From: Actinomycetes bacterium
GTDB taxonomy: Bacteria; Actinomycetota; Acidimicrobiia; Acidimicrobiales; Palsa-688
NCBI GenBank assembly: GCA_021827285.1
Contig: JAKAWM010000224.1
Location: 1 to 5,345, forward strand
DNA: 5,345 bases
Direction: 5' to 3'
Shown: piece after piece, positions 1 to 5,019 of the stretch
How the letters are laid out: each line of letters begins with the position of its first letter
How positions within the stretch are numbered: position 1 is the stretch's first letter
Program-made: the position numbers and the translations under genes
Notes under the pieces: model-generated
Told to the model about the DNA's origin: nothing
The model's database searches: none
What the model saw: the letters and a program-made list of their open reading frames with translations, nothing else

Positions 1-90
1 ACGGTCCCGCCGGGGCATCACCTCGCGCCCACCCGCCGGTGGGTGACGGGGCAGCCTGCTCGCTCGGCTGCGAGTCCCTCGGTGGCTCTG

Positions 91-111
91 GTTGTGGGGT
101 AGTGCCCCAAC
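91..111. terminator. Weak hairpin downstream of the membrane-protein gene
   Basis: GGGG (96-99) and CCCC (105-108) form a short stem around a five-base loop, and GTT (91-93) and AAC (109-111) can extend it past a two-base bulge. It lies six bases beyond the stop codon of the minus-strand membrane-protein gene, where a terminator is expected. No U-tract follows, so the call is weak. Two more hairpins lie further downstream in the same direction: GCAGCC (51-56) with GGCTGC (66-71), and CCCACC (28-33) with GGTGGG (38-43). I see no supportable gene in positions 1-116, although short open frames run off the left edge. Confidence 0.3.
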
Positions 112-116
112 TCGGT

Positions 117-578
117 CTATTGGGCATGTAGGGTTCCTCCTAAGCTGGGATTGGGCTTACGTTCGGCGAGGGCCTTCGCCATAGCGCGTGTGGCCATAAC
201 GACAGTTGCGCCACCAATGGCAGCGCCTAACCAGGGGCCCGCCACGCCATGGTCCCCGAAAAGGACGAACGTTTGCACCGCGAACGCCACGACAACCGCT
301 CCGGCCGCCCCGGAGAAGGCTAGAGAAGCGAAACTGGCGCTGATGGCAGCCGCACCCGCCGAGAGGCCGGCGAGAAGGGGCAGGGCGAAGACGAGCACTT
401 CGAGCAGTTGGGGCCAAGCCCCATTACCCAGGCCGGCGGCCTGAGCGGCCCGGAGGAAGGCGAAACCGGAGCGGGTCACCTCTCCAGTCCTTGCCCAGGG
501 CGCGAAGACCGCCGCGCAACATGCCACGGCAGTTGACGCAGGAAGCGCGGCACGCCCGGACCCGTTCCTCACCCTCAA
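117..578 (-). CDS. Small four-helix integral membrane protein, function unknown
   Basis: The 153-residue product has four hydrophobic segments, at about residues 10-28, 58-79, 84-108 and 114-135, joined by short loops, with a polar C-terminal tail. The first loop, after PWART, is rich in Arg and Ser and reads like small multi-helix membrane proteins I associate with actinobacteria; that likeness is from memory and gives no function. The frame is open from an in-frame TAG at 642-644, and its first start is TTG at 578. GTG at 572 is an alternative. No Shine-Dalgarno sequence precedes either, so the start is uncertain and the message may be leaderless or begin further in. It is transcribed divergently from the dehydratase gene with 138 bp between them. 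No catalytic motif, signal-peptidase site or transporter signature is visible. The regular hydrophobic pattern supports this frame over the antisense frame. Confidence 0.62.
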   Translation of the reverse strand: MRVRNGSGRAALPASTAVACCAAVFAPWARTGEVTRSGFAFLRAAQAAGLGNGAWPQLLEVLVFALPLLAGLSAGAAAISASFASLAFSGAAGAVVVAFAVQTFVLFGDHGVAGPWLGAAIGGATVVMATRAMAKALAERKPNPSLGGTLHAQ

Positions 579-705
579 CTTGTCGGCGCCGCTGCCCTCA
601 CCTTGAGCACCAGCTAGCCCCGCACCGTACGATCCTCGGTGCTACCAATACGCCATTGCCACGGTACTCTCGGGGCCGGTGCGGCGCTGAGCAAGTCGGG
701 CTAAG

Positions 706-711
706 AAGGAG
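706..711 (+). promoter_or_regulatory. Ribosome binding site of the dehydratase gene
   Basis: AAGGAG lies five bases before the ATG at 717. It is a near-perfect Shine-Dalgarno sequence at good spacing and fixes the start of the dehydratase. Confidence 0.85.
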
Positions 712-716
712 CGCAC

Positions 717-1691
717 ATGACGGCCAAAGCCATGCCGGTCACCGAGGACGACGTTCGCAGCGCGGCCACACAGATCGCCGGCGTGGCCCATCGGACCCCG
801 GTCGTGCGGTCGCGGACGCTGGACAGGCTCGTGGGCACCCGAGCCTTCCTGAAGTGCGAAAACCTGCAACGCGCGGGGGCCTTCAAGTTCCGGGGAGCCT
901 ACAATGCCGCTTCTCGTCTCTCGGCCGCGCAACTGGCCAGGGGGTTGGTCACCTACTCCTCCGGGAACCATGCCCAGGCCCTGGCCCTGGTTGCACGCGA
1001 ACTAGGGACCACGGCCGTCATCGTCATGCCCGAGGACGCGCCACAATCGAAAGTCGACGCCGTCCGGGGCTACGGCGCAGAGGTCCTAACCTACGACCGC
1101 TACACGGGGGACCGGGTCGCGATCGGTGAGCAAATAGCGCGACAACGTGGCCTTACGCTCATTCCCCCCTACGAGCACCCCCATGTCATAGCCGGACAGG
1201 GCACGGCTGCGCTCGAACTCATGGAGGACGTGGCCGACCTCGACACTCTGTTGGTCCCCGTGGGTGGCGGCGGGCTGGTCGCAGGGTGCGCCACGATCGC
1301 CACGGCATTACGACCGGGCATTCGCGTCATCGGCGTTGAGCCCGAGACTGGGGACGACACCAAACGGTCTCTTGCGGCGGGGCACCGCGTTACCATCTCG
1401 GTGCCACGCACTATCGCCGACGGCCAGGCAGCTGAGACACCGGGAGAGCTGACCTTCTCGATCAACCAGCGGCTCCTCGACAGCGTCGAGCTCGTCAGCG
1501 ACTCTGAGATCCGTGAGGCCATGCGATTTGCCTTCGACCGGCTGAAATTGGTTGTCGAACCTAGCGGGGCAACAGCCCTGGCCGCCCTGCTCGCCGCCCG
1601 GTTCGCCCACAAGCCGCAAAGGGCCGGCGTCATAATGAGCGGGGGCAACATCGACTCCCGTAGGTTCATCGAGGTGTTGACAACGTCATAG
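717..1691 (+). CDS. PLP-dependent threonine/serine dehydratase-family enzyme (possible threo-3-hydroxyaspartate ammonia-lyase or serine racemase)
   Basis: This 324-residue cytoplasmic enzyme is a fold-type II PLP enzyme. Lys57 in FKFRGA is the expected Schiff-base lysine. SSGNH (81-85) is the substrate-binding loop with the candidate second acid/base Ser82. GGGG (183-186) holds the PLP phosphate, and SGGN (308-311) carries the Ser that contacts the pyridine nitrogen. The expected chemistry is removal of water and ammonia from a beta-hydroxy amino acid, for example threonine to 2-oxobutanoate. It lacks the C-terminal ACT-like domain of long biosynthetic IlvA, so isoleucine feedback through that domain is not expected. 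Glu208, Gly212 and Asp214 in EPETGDD align with the Mg2+ site of serine racemase (Glu210, Ala214, Asp216 in the human enzyme). That points to the metal-dependent branch, which includes serine racemase and hydroxyaspartate dehydratases, so substrate is left open. The gene appears monocistronic, closed by the hairpin at 1738-1778. Confidence 0.93.
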   Translation: MTAKAMPVTEDDVRSAATQIAGVAHRTPVVRSRTLDRLVGTRAFLKCENLQRAGAFKFRGAYNAASRLSAAQLARGLVTYSSGNHAQALALVARELGTTAVIVMPEDAPQSKVDAVRGYGAEVLTYDRYTGDRVAIGEQIARQRGLTLIPPYEHPHVIAGQGTAALELMEDVADLDTLLVPVGGGGLVAGCATIATALRPGIRVIGVEPETGDDTKRSLAAGHRVTISVPRTIADGQAAETPGELTFSINQRLLDSVELVSDSEIREAMRFAFDRLKLVVEPSGATALAALLAARFAHKPQRAGVIMSGGNIDSRRFIEVLTTS

Positions 1692-1737
1692 AGGGAGCCT
1701 GTGGGAAAAGCCCTTAGCCGGCCGGATTGGACGGAGG

Positions 1738-1778
1738 CCTGGCGGGGCCACCAGGGACGCCTAACCGGCCCCGCCAGG
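1738..1778. terminator. Strong bidirectional terminator-like hairpin
   Basis: CCTGGCGGGGCC (1738-1749) and GGCCCCGCCAGG (1767-1778) form a perfect 12-bp stem around a 17-base loop. It sits between two convergent genes, 46 bp after the dehydratase stop and 10 bp beyond the hsp20 stop, so it can serve both. There is no U-tract on either strand, which is common for hairpin terminators in GC-rich actinobacteria. A separate 8-bp palindrome, CCGGCCGG, lies at 1718-1725. Confidence 0.75.
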
Positions 1779-1788
1779 GCCGGGTCAG

Positions 1789-2220
1789 TCAGGAAACCGC
1801 GCTGGCGCTCAACTGTTTGTCGTCGTGGGTGGTGATGCTGAGCTTGCGCGGCTGGGCCGCTTCACTGACGGGGATGGTGAGCGTGAGGACCCCGTTCTTG
1901 TAATCGGCCTGGATATGGTCAGCGTCGAGCGTCTCCCCGAGGAACAACTGCCGCGAGAAGCTGCCCGCCGGTCGTTCGTTGACGATCATCTCGACCCCGT
2001 CGCCGTTGGCTGGGGCACGCTCGGCCTTGACTACCAGGACGTTTTGCTCCACGGTGACGTCGATCGAAGCGGGGTCGACGCCGGGGACGTCGAAGTGGAC
2101 ATAGAAGGCATTACCCTTCCGGTACGCATCGAGCGGCATCGCGCTCGGCCGGGCCGGCGTACCCAACATTTGCTGCGTGAGACGGTCCAATTCCCGGAAC
2201 GGGTCAGTCCTCATCAACAT
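1789..2220 (-). CDS. hsp20: Small heat-shock protein, Hsp20 / alpha-crystallin family
   Basis: The 143-residue product is an ATP-independent holdase that binds unfolding proteins in the cytoplasm and usually assembles into oligomers. The N-terminal arm (RTDPFRELDRL, 4-14) is typical of bacterial Hsp20. The alpha-crystallin domain spans about 31-120, with the hallmark GVLTL at 110-114 near its end. The C-terminal tail has RKLSI (125-129), whose L-S-I fits the I/V-x-I motif that docks neighbouring subunits. The ATG at 2220 is chosen because AAGGAGGAG ends six bases before it and the family N-terminus begins there; an upstream in-frame TTG at 2295 would add 25 residues unlike the family. It is divergent from the J-domain/HspR pair, which fits shared heat-shock control. 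The promoter is at 2314-2342, and the leader may hide its own ribosome binding site. Confidence 0.95.
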   Translation of the reverse strand: MLMRTDPFRELDRLTQQMLGTPARPSAMPLDAYRKGNAFYVHFDVPGVDPASIDVTVEQNVLVVKAERAPANGDGVEMIVNERPAGSFSRQLFLGETLDADHIQADYKNGVLTLTIPVSEAAQPRKLSITTHDDKQLSASAVS

Positions 2221-2285
2221 GTTGCACTCCTCCTTCCATAGCACTGATAGAAACGCTGGGCCTGCGCCCACACCTCCCTGCACAT
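2214..2285 (-). CDS. Possible short upstream ORF overlapping the hsp20 start
   Basis: An ATG at 2285 directly follows GGGAGGAG (2293-2286) in the predicted hsp20 leader and opens a 23-codon frame. Its TGA stop (2216-2214) lies just inside hsp20, whose ATG is at 2220-2218, so the two frames overlap by seven bases. The gap between the purine tract and the ATG is zero, which is poor for initiation. The peptide, starting MCREVWAQAQ, matches nothing I recognise. It may be chance, or translation of it could affect access to the hsp20 start. Confidence 0.2.
   Translation of the reverse strand: MCREVWAQAQRFYQCYGRRSATC
2227..2235 (-). promoter_or_regulatory. Ribosome binding site of hsp20
   Basis: On the minus strand AAGGAGGAG lies six bases before the ATG at 2220. 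It is a full-strength Shine-Dalgarno sequence and decides the hsp20 start. It is also the target of a complementary sequence at the 5' end of the predicted transcript. Confidence 0.88.
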
Positions 2286-2306
2286 CTCCTCCCAAGGATG
2301 GAAGTT
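2227..2306 (-). ncRNA. Candidate RNA thermometer in the hsp20 5' leader
   Basis: The predicted transcript starts near 2306, giving a leader of about 86 bases. Its bases UUCCAUCCUU (2303-2294) can pair with the whole Shine-Dalgarno AAGGAGGAG (2235-2227) as nine base pairs, with A2299 bulged and one G-U pair. A second register pairs CUUCCAU (2304-2298) with AUGGAAG (2239-2233). Between the strands, TGGGC-GCAG-GCCCA (2270-2257) can form its own hairpin. Small heat-shock genes are the best-known carriers of ROSE and fourU thermometers, which hide the Shine-Dalgarno sequence in the cold. This leader is neither canonical type. The pairing is seen in the sequence; the temperature function is inferred. 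Confidence 0.45.
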
Positions 2307-2313
2307 AGGTGTT

Positions 2314-2342
2314 ATTATACGGGACCATACAGAGATCTGCAA
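2314..2342 (-). promoter_or_regulatory. Sigma70-type promoter of hsp20
   Basis: On the minus strand TTGCAG (2342-2337) is separated by 17 bp from a perfect TATAAT (2319-2314). The -35 box matches four of six consensus bases, including TTG. This AT-rich element stands out in a GC-rich window. Transcription would start near 2306. The -35 box lies only 15 bp from the J-domain gene's ATG on the other strand, so a repressor bound here could affect both genes. I found no convincing plus-strand promoter in the same gap. Confidence 0.72.
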
Positions 2343-2357
2343 GAGGCAACTTAGATC

Positions 2358-2909
2358 ATGGCAGCGGAGACTTCTAGCGATAGTGATGACATGTACCTCA
2401 GGTTGGGGGTGGTGCCAGAGGCCACCCAGGAGGAGATCGCCCACTCTTACCGGCGTCTTGCCCACCAGGCCCACCCTGATGCCCGACCCGGTGACCCAGA
2501 TGCCGCCCGACGGTTCCGGGAGATCACTGAAGCCTATGAGGTCTTATCCGACCCCAAGCGCCGCGCCCAGTACGACAGGCAACGCCACCAGAGCCATGCC
2601 CACGGCGACGCCATCGCGAGTTCAGGCGGGGCCTGGGGCCGCGGTGGGCCCGCCAGGCCGGCAGGACGGGCCGAGGGGCCCCCGGCGGCTCCCGCCCCCG
2701 TCGCGCCCACCTGGCACCGCGCCGGTGCTCCCGTATATCTCGGCGGCCCAGGACACCGGCCTGCCCCGCTCTGGGTGGGGCCAGAACAGGTGGAGCGGGG
2801 CCAAACTGGGCCCGCGGTGCCAAAGGGCGGCTCTGACCACCACGATCTCCTCCTAGCCGAATTGACGCGTTTGTTCCTCGGCTATCTCGATGAGGAGTGG
2901 CCGTCCTGA
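2358..2909 (+). CDS. J-domain-only co-chaperone (DnaJ-like, without zinc finger or substrate-binding domain)
   Basis: The 183-residue product should stimulate the ATPase of a DnaK partner encoded elsewhere. The J-domain covers about residues 11-76, with HPD at 39-41 between helices II and III and the typical helix III-IV run ending RRAQYDRQR. The rest is not DnaJ: there are no CxxCxGxG zinc-binding repeats and no beta-rich client-binding domain. Residues 77-160 are a Gly/Ala/Pro-rich, probably disordered stretch. Residues 161-183, starting HHDLLLAELTRLF and ending EEWPS, are probably helical and may dock a partner. The ATG at 2358 has only a weak AGAGG eleven bases upstream; an in-frame ATG at 2391 would begin inside the J-domain. 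Its stop TGA (2907-2909) overlaps the ATG of the HspR gene, so the two are translationally coupled. Client specificity is unknown. Confidence 0.88.
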   Translation: MAAETSSDSDDMYLRLGVVPEATQEEIAHSYRRLAHQAHPDARPGDPDAARRFREITEAYEVLSDPKRRAQYDRQRHQSHAHGDAIASSGGAWGRGGPARPAGRAEGPPAAPAPVAPTWHRAGAPVYLGGPGHRPAPLWVGPEQVERGQTGPAVPKGGSDHHDLLLAELTRLFLGYLDEEWPS

Positions 2910-3214
2910 TGCAATGGCCCGATCTCGACCGCGGTGTCTTCGCCATTTCGGTAGCCGCCGAACTGTCAGGGCTCCACCCCCAGACCCTCCGGGTTTACGA
3001 GCGAGAAGGCTTGGTGGAGCCGGACCGCAGCGCCGGCGGTACCAGGCTGTACAGCGGGAGCGACGTCGAGCGCCTGCGCCAGATCGCCAAGCTGACGAGC
3101 GACGGGCTCAACCTGGCCGGAGTGAAGCTCGTGCTCGAGCTCCAAGAGGAAATCCGGCGTCTTCAAGCCGAAGTAGACCGGCTCAACCTGGAGGCGGACA
3201 GGCGCCAGAAATAA
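2909..3214 (+). CDS. hspR: HspR-like heat-shock repressor, MerR family
   Basis: The 101-residue product is a DNA-binding regulator with the HspR layout. A MerR-type helix-turn-helix spans about 13-32 (ISVAAELSGLHPQTLRVYE), followed by a wing (RSAGGTRLYS, 40-49), a second helical pair at 52-72 and a C-terminal coiled coil at about 72-98 for dimerisation. In Streptomyces, Mycobacterium and relatives, HspR represses chaperone genes such as dnaK and clpB, with DnaK as co-repressor. Here the linked targets would be its own operon and perhaps hsp20. I chose the ATG at 2909, which overlaps the J-domain stop (TGATG) and has GAGGAG 11 bases upstream. A GTG at 2897 would add four residues but has no ribosome binding site. 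No cysteine-based metal site of classical MerR proteins is present. I could not find the classical HAIR operator nearby. Confidence 0.9.
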   Translation: MQWPDLDRGVFAISVAAELSGLHPQTLRVYEREGLVEPDRSAGGTRLYSGSDVERLRQIAKLTSDGLNLAGVKLVLELQEEIRRLQAEVDRLNLEADRRQK

Positions 3215-3246
3215 GTGTCGGCGCCGGCTGCGTACTATGCGAGAAT

Positions 3247-3312
3247 AAAATGCCCGGTCTTGCGGCCCTCGGAGGGCTCATACGCGGGGTGGCCGCACCG
3301 ACCAGGCATTTT
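3247..3312 (+). terminator. Long imperfect hairpin after hspR, possible terminator or regulatory stem
   Basis: The left arm reads AAAATGCC-c-GGTC-tt-GCGGCC (3247-3267). The right arm, GGCCGC-acc-GACC-a-GGCATTTT (3291-3312), is its complement: 18 paired bases broken by a 1x1 mismatch and a 2x3 internal loop. The apical loop is 23 bases. The A-run on one side and T-run on the other resemble a bidirectional terminator, and the stem starts 33 bp after the hspR stop. The large loop is unusual for a terminator and contains a sequence complementary to bases further downstream. Confidence 0.6.
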
Positions 3313-3348
3313 CGAGTTTGGCCATCCCTTCTCGGAGGTTATGAGCCC
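3274..3348 (+). repeat. 9-bp inverted repeat interleaved with the hairpin (pseudoknot topology)
   Basis: GGGCTCATA (3274-3282), inside the loop of the preceding hairpin, is perfectly complementary to TATGAGCCC (3340-3348). If both helices form in RNA, the topology is a pseudoknot. CTCGGAGG also occurs twice as a direct repeat (3268-3275 and 3331-3338), each copy next to one arm. The right arm includes an ATG at 3341 preceded by GGAGG, opening a six-codon frame that stops at 3361. The complementarity is seen; function is unknown. Confidence 0.5.
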
Positions 3349-3395
3349 ACCGGAAAGCTAAGGTCAGGCTCGCACTCTGCGCTATGAAGGTTGCC

Positions 3396-4976
3396 ATGAG
3401 CGGGCCAGGGTGGAGCGAGGTTAGCGGACGCGAAGCGTTCCGCCGCCTTTTCGCCCTCCTCGCCCAGACAGAGCGCCCACCAATTGTCGTTGCCACCGTC
3501 CCTTTCGGAGCCGAGCACGCCGGCATCGACGTCGACGCTCTCGCGAACGAGTTGGCCGGCGTCGGGGAACTGTTCGTGCTGGCAGCGTACGCCACGTTCT
3601 GGTTGACAGATGCGCTTGGCGACAAACGCCTGTCCGTTCACTCGGGCTGGACACGAGTGTACCCACCAGGCCAAGAGTGGCGGGAGAGGTCCTGGCTCGC
3701 CCCGAGCTTCCGCCCCGATCCCGAGGGCAGGTACGGGGCGCGCGAACAGATCGTCGGTGCCGTGCTCGCCTCCTCCTCCCGGCCCGGCGCGTTCGAGGCG
3801 CTCCCCGTACCCGCCGGTGGGGAGCCTGGGCACGCAACCGTAAAAGCCGTGATGTCACCGACACAGGTCCTGGTCGACGTGGGAGGCCGCCAAGCACTCA
3901 TGCGGACACAACATCTCTGTCGCGGCGTCCCGGCCGAGCGCCTGGTGAGACCGGGCCAACAGTTCGACGGATGGTGGACAACGGTTGGGATCATGGGCGA
4001 GTTCTTCCCCGACCCCCCGGACAGGCACGCGCCAGAGAGGGCACGGGAATTCGTGGGCGACGGCGTCGTGACGTGCGTCTTGGTCGAGGAGGTGTCGAGC
4101 GACGCTATCCGCCTCCTCCTGCACCCCGACGTCCCGCTCACCTTGGTGCCCGATGGAAACGACCTGACGCTGCTCGCCACCGCTGGCGAGGTCGTCGTTG
4201 CCGAGGTCGTCCACCTGGACGACCGCTTCGTCGCCAGTTTCTCGGACGCGCCGCCCGCGCCCGCCATGTCAGTCCTGCCAGGAGGGCCCCCCTGGCTCCA
4301 GCCGGTGCCGGTAGCCAAAAAAAGCCGGCCGCCCATTCTGGTGGGCCAGGAGCGCCCGGGCGAACCCGGTCTCGGTGACCAGCCTGAAGGCGGCACCGGG
4401 GGGGCACAGGCCATGCCGCTTGCCGGCCAGGGTGAGCTGGCTGCCCTCGAAGAGGAGGTCACTCGGGCCCAACAAGCACTCGATGAGGCGCGGGCAAAAG
4501 TCCGCGAGCTGCAGGCCGAGCTCAGGCGCCGGCGCCGCCCTGCCCTGCCTCAGGTGTTCCGGGACCCGGAGCGCCAGCTGCGCTTCGAGCTCGACACGAG
4601 CTACTTGGTGCATGTCGACGAGGCTGACAGGCCAAGGTACCCCTGGCCGAAGCGCTACCTGATCAGCCCGGCCTTCGTGCCTAGCCTCGAGCGCCTCGTT
4701 GCCGACGGCGGCATAACCCGCGAGAAGGTGCTCGAAGTCTGCGTCGACGTCTTGTGCGGGCGCGCCAAGGACCGCCCCGCGCGCGCCATCAAGGAATGGC
4801 GCACTTCAAGGCAGGGCCCGCCGCTCGTCCGCAGGTATGACGGTGCGTCCGCTATGCGGGCGAGGCTCCAGAACTCTTCGCCGGCGGCTCGGAGGCTCAA
4901 GTACTGGTGCCTCCCGAGCGGTCACGTCGAACTGGACAGCGTCGGAGTACACGACGAAGACCTCGCGGACAGGTGA
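3396..4976 (+). CDS. Multidomain protein of unknown function with OB/S1-like segments and a coiled coil
   Basis: I do not recognise this 526-residue protein. Residues 1-105 form a mixed alpha/beta region beginning with a helix (REAFRRLFALL) and a strand (PPIVVATVPF). About 146-193 has alternating strands, VDVGG and RLVRPGQ, in an order that recalls an S1/OB fold. About 220-284 is a second beta-rich segment ending near DDRFVASFSD. A Pro/Gly-rich linker (285-345) leads to a charged coiled coil (346-381) ending in five arginines. The C-terminal region (385-526) is a mixed domain with many Arg and aromatic residues, including YWCLPSGHVEL. No Walker motif, signal peptide or membrane helix is seen. 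I chose the ATG at 3396 because GAAGG lies five bases upstream; an in-frame ATG at 3384 would add four residues but has no ribosome binding site. A nucleic-acid role is conceivable but unproven. It stands alone, convergent with the GntR gene. Confidence 0.78.
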   Translation: MSGPGWSEVSGREAFRRLFALLAQTERPPIVVATVPFGAEHAGIDVDALANELAGVGELFVLAAYATFWLTDALGDKRLSVHSGWTRVYPPGQEWRERSWLAPSFRPDPEGRYGAREQIVGAVLASSSRPGAFEALPVPAGGEPGHATVKAVMSPTQVLVDVGGRQALMRTQHLCRGVPAERLVRPGQQFDGWWTTVGIMGEFFPDPPDRHAPERAREFVGDGVVTCVLVEEVSSDAIRLLLHPDVPLTLVPDGNDLTLLATAGEVVVAEVVHLDDRFVASFSDAPPAPAMSVLPGGPPWLQPVPVAKKSRPPILVGQERPGEPGLGDQPEGGTGGAQAMPLAGQGELAALEEEVTRAQQALDEARAKVRELQAELRRRRRPALPQVFRDPERQLRFELDTSYLVHVDEADRPRYPWPKRYLISPAFVPSLERLVADGGITREKVLEVCVDVLCGRAKDRPARAIKEWRTSRQGPPLVRRYDGASAMRARLQNSSPAARRLKYWCLPSGHVELDSVGVHDEDLADR

Positions 4977-5019
4977 ACGGGGGCCAAATGCCAAGTGACG
5001 CCGACGACGGGCGCTTACC

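Noticed and set aside
51..110. GC-rich stem-loops resembling part of a tRNA, including a T-arm-like GCTGCGAGTCC
   Set aside because: The TTC of the T-loop is absent, and no acceptor stem, anticodon arm or CCA end can be fitted.
603..633. Possible promoter TTGAGC, 19-bp spacer, TACGAT upstream of the dehydratase
   Set aside because: The spacer is two bases too long and the -10 box matches only four of six bases; in a region this size that is expected by chance.
491..1129. Long open frame on the plus strand (212 codons) overlapping the dehydratase
   Set aside because: It is very rich in Arg, Gly and Pro with no hydrophobic core, and overlaps a firmly identified enzyme in another frame; a by-product of high GC.
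2225..2245. GCACTC and AGCACT near the hsp20 start, resembling CIRCE half-sites
   Set aside because: They lie in the same orientation, not inverted, and lack the 9-base spacer, so they do not form a CIRCE element.
3233..3251. TACTAT (3233-3238) and TAAAAT (3246-3251) as -10 boxes for the unknown gene
   Set aside because: No -35-like sequence lies 16-18 bp upstream of either, and TAAAAT overlaps the left arm of the hairpin.
2890..3387. Plus-strand open frame covering hspR and the following gap
   Set aside because: It is out of frame with the clear MerR-type helix-turn-helix of hspR and has an Arg/Pro-rich composition without domains.
3638..4462. Long antisense open frame (274 codons) opposite the unknown protein
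   Set aside because: Its composition is dominated by Ser, Thr, Arg, Gly and Pro with no domain pattern; typical of the antisense of a GC-rich gene.
4977..5019. Search for a terminator between the convergent unknown gene and the GntR gene
   Set aside because: Only three-base stems can be drawn in the 43-bp gap.
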